Positions 45,701-50,600 of a stretch of 64,000 nucleotides of DNA are shown piece by piece. The stretch is from Platanthera guangdongensis (Eukaryota; Streptophyta; Magnoliopsida; Asparagales; Orchidaceae): positions 242,901,447 to 242,965,446 of the forward strand of contig CM077158.1 of NCBI GenBank assembly GCA_039583875.1, given 5' to 3'. The translations under genes were made by a program, and so were the position numbers. The notes below the pieces were generated by a model. It made no database searches and was not told where the DNA came from. It saw nothing but the letters and a program-made list of their open reading frames with translations. The first letter of the stretch is position 1, and each line of letters opens with the position of its first letter.

Positions 45701-46033
45701 GAATCTAAACTTTGCGCATCTTGAAGCAAGTGGTTCAATTATCCTATTAACATATGTAAAGTAAGATTAACAGAAGATTTTGCAACAATCAGAACTAAAA
45801 TGAAATAATGCAAAATACCTGCTTATGTAGTTACAAATGAAGAAAAATCTTGTGACTTTGGAATATGTCTCCATAGTACGTCTCAAAGCATTCTGAACAG
45901 CTAATGTTTATGAACAAAAGTAACATGATATGTGAATTGAAATAATGAAGTAAGTCCGCACACCTGAGCATCTTCAGTCATTGAATCTGCTTCATCTAAG
46001 ATGATAATTTTGAAAGGTGGGCATGGATAACCA
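20072..46033 (-). CDS. RFC4: Replication factor C subunit 4, C-terminal part, eight exons, continues beyond the window
   Basis: RFC4 is an AAA+ subunit of the nuclear clamp loader that opens PCNA and loads it on primed DNA. Exons: 45964-46033, 45819-45892, 45623-45743, 45479-45541, 43505-43564, 30527-30652, 30361-30444, 20072-20173 (700 nt, about 232 residues). All borders are GT-AG and every junction keeps phase. Seen motifs: Walker B in [16 protein letters not shown]; sensor-1 region [10 protein letters not shown]; the SRC motif in [17 protein letters not shown]; then the collar domain, e.g. [20 protein letters not shown] and [15 protein letters not shown]. The first exon starts with the third base of a codon. 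About 105 N-terminal residues with Walker A are missing and must lie beyond 64000 or be lost. Introns are packed with transposons. Open, conserved exons argue for a live gene. RFC4 rather than another small subunit is judged from remembered plant sequence. Confidence 0.85.
20543..20889. mobile_element. Small inverted-repeat element with internal minisatellite
   Basis: Ends AATTTTTCCGTCC (20543-20555) and GGACGGAAAAATT (20877-20889) are exact complements and extend imperfectly inward (GGAGTC / GACTCT). The target duplication is not clear. The interior is mostly the 21-bp repeat array, in the G-H intron of RFC4. Confidence 0.55.
20687..20867. repeat. 21-bp minisatellite, about 8.6 units
   Basis: Unit GATCTCCTGGAGATCGTATTT, with a GATCT/GAACT variant in the middle four copies. 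GATCTCCTGGAGATC is a palindrome, so each unit can fold and the array reads almost alike on both strands. Confidence 0.9.
20890..21799. repeat. Non-coding repeat copy 1: GA-rich, AT-rich and GC-rich hairpin blocks, then (TA)n
   Basis: After a GGCCGTCAAATC-type start near 21020 come a (GA)n tract (21121-21230), TATATTATTA repeats (21245-21330) and more GA. At 21560-21730 a GC-rich block (GGGCGGGCGAAGCCCGCC, CATCGGGCCGGAGG) ends in GATGCTCG followed by (TA)n. The last block is shared with 32090-32195. Class unknown, perhaps Helitron-like. Confidence 0.5.
21800..22590 (+). pseudogene. Copia gag and protease fragment
   Basis: The gag tail is Lys/Glu rich. A CCHC zinc knuckle, [14 protein letters not shown], lies at about 22122-22165. 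The aspartic protease start [20 protein letters not shown] (DSG) lies at about 22404-22465, followed by [20 protein letters not shown]. Stops and frameshifts separate these. The fragment ends abruptly near 22590 and has no integrase, RT or LTR. It lies in the G-H intron of RFC4, opposite to that gene. Confidence 0.75.
22591..23180. repeat. Non-coding repeat copy 2: (GA)n, GC-rich hairpin block, (TG)n
   Basis: GA-rich tracts at 22640-22900 are followed at 22960-23130 by ATGCGGGGGCAGCCCGCC and ATGCGGGCGCATCCCG repeats, ending GAAGATGCTCACAAGTGTGTG. Architecture matches 20890-21799, including GAAGATGCTC before a dinucleotide tract. Confidence 0.45.
23181..23925. other. Intron sequence with a possible copia protease remnant (-)
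   Basis: The minus-strand translation near 23440 gives [20 protein letters not shown], resembling a decayed copia protease (DSGATDHM). Nothing else is readable. A G-run lies at 23462-23471. It ends with GTCAC (23921-23925), the left target duplication of the Reina-like element. Confidence 0.35.
23926..24269 (-). repeat. 3' LTR of element B
   Basis: 344 bp. Contains two GGGGCTGAACC/GGTTCAGCCCC hairpins and a long C-run (24130-24146). The pol stop codon (24218-24220) lies inside it. Confidence 0.93.
24218..26965 (-). CDS. Reina-like pol, RT to chromodomain, 915 codons open
   Basis: A long open frame. It holds RT ([19 protein letters not shown], catalytic FFDDILIYS) and RNase H ([32 protein letters not shown]). 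Integrase shows the zinc finger H-H-C-C ending [18 protein letters not shown] and D,D,E landmarks [20 protein letters not shown] and [14 protein letters not shown]. The C-terminal chromodomain-like segment reads [20 protein letters not shown]. The RT core has unusual substitutions ([13 protein letters not shown] where the sister element has MPFGLANAPSTFQ), so activity is doubtful although the frame is whole. Upstream it is cut from protease by TAG near 27033. The frame ends 52 bp inside the 3' LTR. Confidence 0.92.
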   Translation of the reverse strand: MQKAEMERSVREMLDAGIIRPSTSSFSAPIILVKKKDESSRFCVNYRALNSAILKDKFPIPWIEELLDELHGATRFTKLDLRSGYYLILMRKEDIHKTAFRIHDGHYEFLVMANGLTDGPSTFQAIMNEIFRTLLRHFVLIFFDDILIYSASWDEHLRHVAQVFSLLRKHQLYAKRSKCSFGQEEVEYLGHLVLTAGVKADPQKIESMVSWPRPQTIRPLRGFLGLTGYYRRFVRDYDKIARPLTQLLQKDAFSWQDEAEAAFQALNRAVKTTLVLTLPDFTKEFVVETDASGVGLGAVLMHEGRPITFYNKALAPRTLGLSAYEKEMLAVIHAVALWRPYLLGRHFMIRTDHQSLKYFWEQRISSPLQQKWVTKLLGYDYEIVYRQGRDNRVADALSRLSEGTLAQISTPLLDSMDEIQDEVESDSELRPIMDALRRALETVLGYHLRNDRLYFRDCVVIPSQSAWQTIMMHEFHSSPTGGHAGLSCTLQRARANVFWKGMQRDIQLFVPQCDICHRQKYETTSPAGLLTPFEIPHQVWDIVSMDFIDGLPKSQDKSVILVVANKLSKYGHFIALSHPYTGPSVAAIFAREVVRLHGIPWAIISDRDPTFVGTFWRELFRLQGTSLRFVTAHHPQTDGQAEVLNRGLETYLRCFVLDEPRTWTGWLHWAEYYYNTSYHSASKMTPFEVVYGRPPPSLSSYEPGSTALPAVDRALRDRDRTIANLRENLRAAQDRMKAQSDKHRTNREFQVDDEVFLKLRPYRQLFVTQQTNHKLAPRYYGPFQIVRRVGPVAYTLALPVGSRIHPTFHVSLLKKKIDASTQANPLLSEATAPGELRPLPEEVLLLRWKHRGTEYRPEVLVKWQHMTATDNTWVDLMEFRELYPDYRLGDKLVLDGAENVTPPDDACLFGRQYTR
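27032..27815 (-). pseudogene. Reina-like protease region, frameshifted
   Basis: The protease motif [20 protein letters not shown] lies in the frame 27459-27815. The following [20 protein letters not shown] and [15 protein letters not shown] lie in the frame 27185-27481. Relative to the sister element the two should be one frame, so at least one indel is present, plus the TAG near 27033. Confidence 0.8.
27739..29269 (-). pseudogene. Reina-like gag, interrupted
   Basis: Gag starts at ATG 29267-29269 ([20 protein letters not shown]) but meets TAG at 29102-29104, where the sister has a Leu codon. The Gly/Pro-rich middle (28440-29100) is frameshifted. The gag core at 27739-28434 is open: [39 protein letters not shown]. 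It runs to the zinc knuckle [10 protein letters not shown], where an indel breaks it before [10 protein letters not shown]. Confidence 0.85.
29298..29616 (-). repeat. 5' LTR of element B with promoter
   Basis: 319 bp. Reading leftward: TGTTACACC, two GGGGCTGAACC hairpins, TATA box (29423-29432), a pyrimidine/purine-rich leader, then CATAACA and the tRNA-Met primer site at 29286-29297. Confidence 0.93.
29859..30030 (-). mobile_element. Au-type SINE (tRNA-derived), 17-bp TSD
   Basis: The minus strand carries a Pol III B box GGTTCGAGTCC (29965-29975) and an A-box-like GGTTGAGGTG upstream. The body has CCTGGAAGCAGCCTCTTGC and CCCTTCCCCGGACCC, which I recognise as the plant Au SINE family. Near-perfect direct repeats TATCATAATAATTGTTA (29842-29858) and TATCATAGTAATTGTTA (30031-30047) flank it. 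It lies 0.3 kb from RFC4 exon 30361-30444. Confidence 0.88.
30361..30652 (-). CDS. RFC4: RFC4 collar-domain exons (two exons, 82-bp intron)
   Basis: 30527-30652 encodes [20 protein letters not shown] through YPVSQMLYR (42 residues). 30361-30444 encodes [20 protein letters not shown] through LAEADK (28 residues). Donors GTAATT and GTCTGT; acceptors CCATTAG and ATGACAG. Both phases are 0. Confidence 0.87.
30711..31345. repeat. Long imperfect (TG)n microsatellite with TCTCTATGTG higher-order pattern
   Basis: About 630 bp of TGTGTGTATCTCTATGTG-like sequence, drifting into TCTCTCTGTG at the right. All six-frame reading frames here are low-complexity Cys/Val strings and not genes. It starts 60 bp upstream of RFC4 exon 30527-30652, inside the E-F intron. 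Confidence 0.95.
31600..31870. repeat. Long palindrome (foldback element)
   Basis: Arms around 31740 are complementary: TTTGGCGGTGTGGGACTAAA against TTTAGTCCCACACTGCCAAA. Pairing extends outward with more mismatches (GCATGGTGGCG against CGCTACCATGC). It is probably a MITE-like foldback; no clear target duplication. Confidence 0.65.
32090..32260. repeat. Non-coding repeat copy 3: GC-rich hairpin block, then (TA)n
   Basis: GGGGCGGGCGAAGCCCGCC, GGTACTGTGGC and CATCGGGCCGGAGGCCCGTG match 21640-21730 in order. The copy ends GACTCG followed by TATAATATAT. An upstream AT-rich part (31880-32085) may belong to it. Confidence 0.55.
32408..33394. mobile_element. Mutator-type element (MULE/Pack-MULE candidate), 9-bp TSD TTATTAGTA
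   Basis: Terminal inverted repeats GAGCATTGTTAAGTGCACT and AGTGCACTTAACAATGCTC are exact over 19 bp and continue imperfectly for about 40 bp. Perfect 9-bp repeats TTATTAGTA lie at 32399-32407 and 33395-33403, the Mutator length. No transposase frame. The interior has a GC-rich block (32540-32720, repeated GCCGCTTC) and exon-like pieces near 32930-33130, unlike the AT-rich surroundings, so captured host sequence is likely. Located in the RFC4 E-F intron. Confidence 0.8.
33404..33730. other. Intron sequence between MULE and solo LTR
   Basis: No gene. 33655-33720 has GGATCCGG/TAGATCCGG short repeats. The last five bases ATATG are the left target duplication of the solo LTR. Confidence 0.4.
33731..35711. 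repeat. Solo LTR of a Tekay/Del-type gypsy element (1,981 bp)
   Basis: Starts TGTAACGCCCCGAAAATC and ends GGGGTGTTACA, typical of long-LTR plant chromoviruses. Flanked by ATATG (33726-33730) and ATACG (35712-35716), one mismatch. Single copy, no internal domain on either side, so LTR-LTR recombination is likely. 33800-34155 carries many CACGGGCGTGT motifs. Small frames inside are not credible genes. Confidence 0.82.
35717..36469. other. Intron sequence with a G-run and degraded retroelement leader
   Basis: A run of about 20 G lies at 35871-35891 and could be an assembly weak point. 36060-36460 is C-rich with degenerate Pro/Ser/Thr frames, like the linker of a gypsy element, but no motif is clear. 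Confidence 0.35.
36470..36900 (+). pseudogene. Ty3/gypsy RT-RNase H fragment
   Basis: [20 protein letters not shown] corresponds to the RT thumb motif. [20 protein letters not shown] and [20 protein letters not shown] match the start of RNase H. A stop near 36584 and indels separate them. No LTRs. Confidence 0.7.
37076..37458. mobile_element. hAT-type non-autonomous element (383 bp), 8-bp TSD CCCACGGG
   Basis: Ends TAGTCATGGGCAAAAA and TTTTTGCCCATGACTA are inverted repeats. Identical 8-bp repeats CCCACGGG lie at 37068-37075 and 37459-37466, as in hAT insertions. The interior is a dense run of GGCCCGGGC-type palindromes with no coding capacity. Confidence 0.85.
37667..37986 (+). repeat. 5' LTR of the pol-less gypsy element
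   Basis: 320 bp, TGTTATGGACAGTG to CATAACA, followed by TGGTATCAG (37990-37998), complementary to initiator tRNA-Met. Confidence 0.88.
38650..39660 (+). pseudogene. Degenerate gypsy gag of the pol-less element
   Basis: The start resembles other gag N-termini here: [20 protein letters not shown] and [20 protein letters not shown]. Central parts are frameshifted ([18 protein letters not shown]). The zinc knuckle survives as [20 protein letters not shown] near 39560-39610, with the second and last Cys lost (Y and W). It cannot make a normal Gag. Confidence 0.7.
39717..40637 (+). repeat. 3' LTR of the pol-less gypsy element, interrupted
   Basis: Halves 39717-39819 and 40430-40637 align with the 5' LTR once the insertion is removed; the repeated CGATA at the break is the insertion's target duplication. 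Confidence 0.85.
39820..40429. mobile_element. tRNA-SINE-like units in inverted arrangement inside the 3' LTR
   Basis: Three related copies of a roughly 180-bp unit: minus (39820-40018), minus (40064-40245) and plus (40246-40429), with a short plus-oriented head at 40019-40060. Heads carry Pol III-like boxes: A box CAGCTTAGTTGG (40019-40030) and B box GGTTCGATTAC (40286-40296). Outer ends TGTTGAAAGGTAGGGCCC and GGGCCCCGCCTTTACA are inverted repeats. Flanking CGATA lies at 39815-39819 and 40430-40434. Either a SINE family rearranged to a foldback or a MITE that took up a tRNA-like head. Confidence 0.65.
40638..41360. other. Intron sequence with a two-copy 60-bp repeat
   Basis: No recognised domain. 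41168-41290 holds two copies of a unit with GGGAATAGAATTGGGGATAG and the palindrome AGGTCTCAAATGAGACCT. Frames before it are short and compositionally biased. Confidence 0.4.
41361..41460 (+). pseudogene. Gypsy RNase H-integrase junction fragment
   Basis: [20 protein letters not shown] corresponds to the motif at the end of Ty3 RNase H (VADALSRR). Only about 100 bp survive. Confidence 0.5.
41522..41735. repeat. 107-bp tandem duplication
   Basis: GTTGCAATGTCCATTGAGAA starts at 41522 and again at 41629; the two copies are nearly identical through GGGGTGAGCAAAC. Confidence 0.85.
41704..42010 (-). pseudogene. Copia gag fragment
   Basis: The minus strand reads [20 protein letters not shown] and [10 protein letters not shown], the conserved core of copia-type gag, preceded by [20 protein letters not shown]. 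It is open for about 90 codons, with no other domain. The left end joins the 107-bp duplication. Confidence 0.6.
42230..42780. other. Intron sequence without recognised features
   Basis: Mixed sequence with a G-rich patch at 42295-42315. I see no gene or terminal repeat. Confidence 0.4.
42788..43112. repeat. AT-rich minisatellite (GATGAATGTTTGCTCTTTAAA units)
   Basis: Five units of about 38-43 bp between 42788 and 42945, plus one dispersed unit at 43070-43112. Each contains GATGAATGTTTGCTCTTTAA followed by TTTAAATGAGATGAGAT. Confidence 0.85.
43505..43564 (-). CDS. RFC4: RFC4 exon encoding [20 protein letters not shown]
   Basis: A 60-nt exon between CCCTTTCAG and GTATTTTGG. Phase 0 on both sides, matching the exon ending at 45479 and the one starting at 30652. 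It encodes the segment known in plant RFC4 as SATRLFGS-like, the link into the collar domain. It sits alone, 1.9 kb from the exon cluster and 12.9 kb from the next exon. Confidence 0.85.
43930..44110 (+). pseudogene. Copia gag N-terminal fragment
   Basis: [20 protein letters not shown] then [10 protein letters not shown] resembles the start of copia gag, where a YxxWxxxMxxLL-like core follows the initiator. Out of frame soon after. Lies in the RFC4 D-E intron. Confidence 0.45.
44111..45478. other. RFC4 D-E intron, with a probable copia LTR ending at 45308
   Basis: 44200-44660 contains repeated GGAATCGTCGGTCACT-like sequence and no convincing gene. 44830-45308 looks like the 3' part of an LTR, ending in CGGATTTTCCCGTAACA, with CTCTCTCCTAATTC and the leader TTGTATCTCCACCACTACC. 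A start and target duplication could not be fixed. Confidence 0.35.
45479..46033 (-). CDS. RFC4: RFC4 exon cluster: Walker B to start of collar
   Basis: Four exons with short introns. 45964-46033 encodes [20 protein letters not shown]; 45819-45892 [20 protein letters not shown]; 45623-45743 the SRC motif region to LNLDQE; 45479-45541 [20 protein letters not shown]. Donors GTGTGC, GTATTT, GTGCTA, GTTTGT; acceptors end in AG after T-rich tracts. This is the ATPase core part of the protein. Confidence 0.88.
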
Positions 46034-46179
46034 CTTGAGTGCAAAAGAAAACTGTAGTGAGTACACAAGCTTTGGCAAGAGAAGTAAATTGATGCAAGTT
46101 CAACTATGCTATAATACCACATGAAACATATCAACGTAACATTGGCTATGAAATTGATGCAATATAAATGATAATTGTG

Positions 46180-47252
46180 AAATGGTAAAATGATTTTAGT
46201 AATCAAGTAAAAGGTTTCATCTCCCCTTATAGATAGAGATAGATACAAGGGTATAAGCGGAAATACGGCAATACATAACTAATGATTAACAATTACTAAT
46301 ACTCCTCGAGTTAGGTATGATATATTCTTCGTACTCAACTTGTCGATAACACCACCAAAAACTTAGCACTACGACCCTTTGTGAGAAAGTTAGCTAATTT
46401 TCCTTCTAACGGAACAAAGGGGTACAAATAATCCCCTTTTCTATATTCCCCTTGATAAAATGTCTATCCACCTAAATATGTTTCGTGTGATGATGCTGAA
46501 TTGAATTGTGGGCAAAGTTCATTGTTGTTGTGTTGTCCCGGTACAACTTAATTGGAGTATCATTGCTTAGGACAAGGTCACTCATAAGAGAGGGTAATGA
46601 TAACCCTTCATCTATCTAATGTGACATGTCTCTGAATTCAGCCTCAACACTAGATCTTGAGACCATATGTTGCTTTTTTTACGTCTACAGGTAGCTAGAT
46701 TTCCTCCAATAAATGAGCAATATTCATACTAACCACATTTCCTCAACAGATCTATCTCAATGTGTAGAAGTGTAAACTTCAATCCTCAACTATGTATCAA
46801 GAGTAAATAGAATACCCCTTCATGTTGAAGGCTTTTGGTTCAGAATCATGTGTGTTGCATCAAAATGTCTAAACTTAGGTGAGTGCATATAATGGCTAAT
46901 AACTCCACTGGGTATGCAGTGTCTAGACCAGTACAAGATAGATAAATTAGCTACCCAATCTTTGGAGACCAATAATGTCTTTGATAATTTTCACATCATC
47001 TCTTCATAGCTTATGATTACTCTCATTGGAGTATCAGCTGGTCTACCGTACTACATGATTCCAGTAGATCAAGAATATACTTCCTTTGTGAGATGAAGAT
47101 GTAGTATTTAGGTCTTGCAGTTTTAATACCCCAAAAGTATCTAAGTTTTTCCAGGTCGTTCATCTCGAACACCTTAACCAGTTTTTCTTTGAGAACTCGC
47201 CCTTCTTCAGCATCATCACCTGCTATCACTATGTCATCGACATATATGATGA
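46180..47252 (-). pseudogene. Copia element, 3' half (RT end, RNase H, LTR remnant)
   Basis: NIIIYVDDIVIAGDDAEEGR (47200-47260, RT active site) runs into MNDLEKLRYFWGIK and ISQRKYILDLL. RNase H follows in broken frames (CSFIGGNLATCRRKKSNMW, DTPIKLYRDNTTTMNFAHNS, HHHTKHI). A decayed LTR begins after AACTCGAGGAG near 46302 and runs leftward. The rest of the same element lies right of the Reina-like insertion (52849-53032 and 54271-55230). Confidence 0.82.
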
Positions 47253-47587
47253 TGTTATGCCGCCGCATCCGCTACAATTTCAAGGGCAAACGTACACTCG
47301 GCGACCGAAAGCACGGAGGCCAAACAACGGGGCTGAACCATCCGGTTCAGCCCCCAACCTATGAAGACGCCAAGGGGGGACTGAACCGACCCGGTTCAGT
47401 CCCCAAGTGGGGGGGCCGGCCGGCCCCCTTGAGCCCCAGGTATTAAAAAACCCGGGGCTCCCTTTCGTTGGCATGCATGATCATTCTCAAGGTATTTCCT
47501 CTCTCTCTCTCCCTAACCCTAATTCCTCTCCTTGCTCTCTCTCTAAATCTTCCCCTAGATCTCTCTTCTACTTGCAAGGTCTTATCA
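47253..47587 (+). repeat. 5' LTR of element C with promoter
   Basis: U3 carries two hairpins, GGGGCTGAACC..GGTTCAGCCCC and GGGGACTGAACC..GGTTCAGTCCCC (47328-47403). A TATA-like TATTAAAAAA follows (47441-47450), then a CT-rich leader. Confidence 0.95.
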
Positions 47588-47589
47588 TT

Positions 47590-47601
47590 TGGTATCAGAG
47601 C
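47590..47601 (+). promoter_or_regulatory. Primer binding site, initiator tRNA-Met
   Basis: TGGTATCAGAGC, two bases after the 5' LTR, complementary to the 3' end of plant initiator methionine tRNA. Confidence 0.9.
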
Positions 47602-47615
47602 AACATCCTGCGACG

Positions 47616-50600
47616 ATGGTGACTCGCTCAGAAGCCGAAACCGCGCGGCTTGCATCCCTCGAGGAGAACTATGTAGGGTTGTCGGACACGATGACAGCGC
47701 TCGAAAAACAAGTGAAATCCTCTCAGAAAACCCTAGAGGATCGCTTGGATGCGCGCATGGAGGAGATCAAAACCCTACTTGCACAAAATCTGAAAGGAAA
47801 AAATCCCGCGGTGGAAGGATCTGAAACGGAGGCCTCCTACCATCCTATTACGCAGAACGGCACTGGAATCGGAAGCGGAGTGCAGCAGGGGGCCGGATCG
47901 GGGGCTGCAGCGGGCGGTTTCCTCTTTGCGGGATCGGCGGAAGACGATCCTGCGCGGATCGACGCCTACGCCACCCGCACGGCCGGATCGACCCAGGAAA
48001 GATACGGAGGCCCTGGAGGGAATGTCGGGGGGTCGACGGAGGCCGGCTACCGCCGCCCAGGTGGCTGGAGGCCGCCGGAAGGCCTGGCGGCTCCGTACGG
48101 GCCGTTCGGCGCCCAGTCCGCCTGGAACGGACCCGGAACCCAGGCTGGCCCCTCTTGGCGGGGTCCGGGGCAAGGAGTGGCCCCTTTTCGACCAACTGGA
48201 GCGAATGCGGTCCCAATCGGAGGAGTGGCGGGCATCCTACCGACACCTCCGCTCTACGGAGGACCGGCGGACTACGGAAATGGCAACCCATGGGGTGGAG
48301 GGCAACAAGGAGGCTACGGCATGGACCGGGGGCGGCCCGGGGCCGCAGTGGCTCCGGCGCAACCTTACCCACCAGCACCTGCAGAACCCCGGCCATACAT
48401 GCAGCCCAAATTGACACGTATGAACTTCCCTAAGTTCAAGGGCGGAGACGCCTTAGAGTGGATCCAGAAGGCTGAGCTTTTCTTCAAGTACCAAGAGATT
48501 CCTGAGGGGCAGTGGGTCCAGTTGGCGTCTTTCCATCTGGAGGAGGACGCCTTTCAGTGGACCAAGTGGTTTCTGAGGGGACGCAATTACGCACCGTGGG
48601 AGGAGTTTGTGGAGTCCTTCTCGGCTCGTTTCGGGCCCTTAGAGTATGAAGATGGGGAGGCTATGTTACAGAAGCTGCGGCAGAAGGGATCAGTCACAGA
48701 GTACCGGACAGAATTCGAACGGTTGGCCAATCGGGTCAATTGGGAAGAAAGGACAATGCTGAGTTGTTTTGTATCTGGACTGAAGGACCATTTGAGAGAC
48801 GAGGTCCACGCGTACATGCCACGCAGTCTGAGTCATGCCATCAGCCTAGCCAGGATACAGGAGGAGTGGTACAACCGGCAGAAGACCCGAACAACAGGAC
48901 GGGCACCCACAGTGACAGAGGTAATCAGGAAGGAACCACCGGCCGGGGGCCGTCCCACTGTGACGAAGTTGACGTGGCAGGAGCTGCAGGCCAGAAAGGA
49001 CAAGGGGTTGTGCTTCAAGTGTGATGAGAAATTCGTTCCGGGGCATCGGTGTCAGAAGGTCCAAGTCTTCATGCCGCGGAACGAGGACGGCGAAGAAGAC
49101 ACTACGGGTGACTCAGTTGAGGATGATTTGGATCTTACGGAGTTTGGAATATCTCTTCAGGCGATGGCAGGGTGCACAGCCCCCCTCACTTTACGGATCG
49201 CAGGGGAGATTGGCCAGGAGCGGGTTACTATACTAGTCGATAGTGGGAGCACCCACAATTTCATTGACCCCGGGGTGGCTCTCAAGACAGGGATTCCTAT
49301 TGATCGGGAGGCCGCATTCCAGGTCATGGTTGCGGATGGGAGCAAGTTGCGATGCGAAGGGGTCCTGAAGGGGGCCGAGCTGCGGATGCCGGGGTACATT
49401 TGCCACACCGACGTCTACCTTCTCCCCATTCGAGGCTCGGATATGGTCTTGGGAGTACAGTGGCTCCGGCAGTTACGGCGGGTGACCACAGATTGGGACA
49501 GGATGACGTTGGAGTTTACTCAGCAGGGCAAGGACCACTGTTTGCAAGGCATCAGGACATCTCCACTCAAGGAGATCTCATTCAGGGGTTTGCAGAGACT
49601 GGAGGAGCAAGGCGGGACAATAGCCATGATTCTGGGGGTGGCACCCGTGGGATCAGAGGCTAGCGCGGAGCCCGAGCAGATACAAGCACTTTTGGGACAG
49701 TACGATGATGTTTTCCAGGAGCCACGCTCCCTTCCACCGTCCCGCTTCAGGGACCATCAGATCCAGTTGAAGGTTGGGACGGATCCCACCAACATCCGGC
49801 CTTACCGCTACCCCCATATTCAGAAGATCGAGATAGAGCGCAGCGTACGCGAGATGCTGACGTCCGGTATTATACGTCCCAGTACTAGTGCTTTCTCTTC
49901 CCCGATCATACTGGTGAAGAAGAAGGACGGTTCGTGGAGATTTTGCGTGGATTATCGGGGGCTTAACAGTTCCACCATCAAGGACAAATTTCCCATTCCT
50001 ATGATCGAGGAGTTGCTGGATGAGCTACACGGGGCGCACCTGTTCACTAAATTGGATCTCCGGTCCGGTTACCATCAGATTCGCATGAAGGAGGACGACA
50101 TCCACAAGACGGCCTTCCGTACCCACGATGGTCACTATGAGTTCTTGGTGATGCCATTTGGGTTGGCCAACGCACCTTCGACCTTCCAGGCAGTCATGAA
50201 TGAAATATTCCGCCCTCTTCTTCGAAGGTATGTGCTAGTTTTCTTTGACGATATACTTATCTACAGCAGGAATTGGGATGATCACTTGCAGCACGTCCGC
50301 ACCGTCTTCGCCATACTGCGAGATCACAAGTTGTACGCCAAGCGGTCCAAGTGCTCATTTGGACAGCCGGAGGTTGAGTACTTGGGACACCTGGTGTCCG
50401 CACACGGGGTACAAGCTGACCCAAAGAAGATCGCGAGCATGGTCGATTGGCCACCTCCTACGACGGTCCGGGCTTTGAGGGGTTTCCTCGGGCTGACTGG
50501 GTACTATCGGCGGTTCGTGAAGGATTATGGCAAGATAGTCCGCCCCCTCACTCAGCTGTTGCAGAAAGACGGTTTTCACTGGAGTTCAGAGGCAGAGGTC

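Noticed and set aside
47775..48414. Overlapping frames of 130-190 codons in the gag linker of element C
   Set aside because: Shadows of the Gly/Pro-rich gag linker; the true frame is the 1,670-codon gag-pol.
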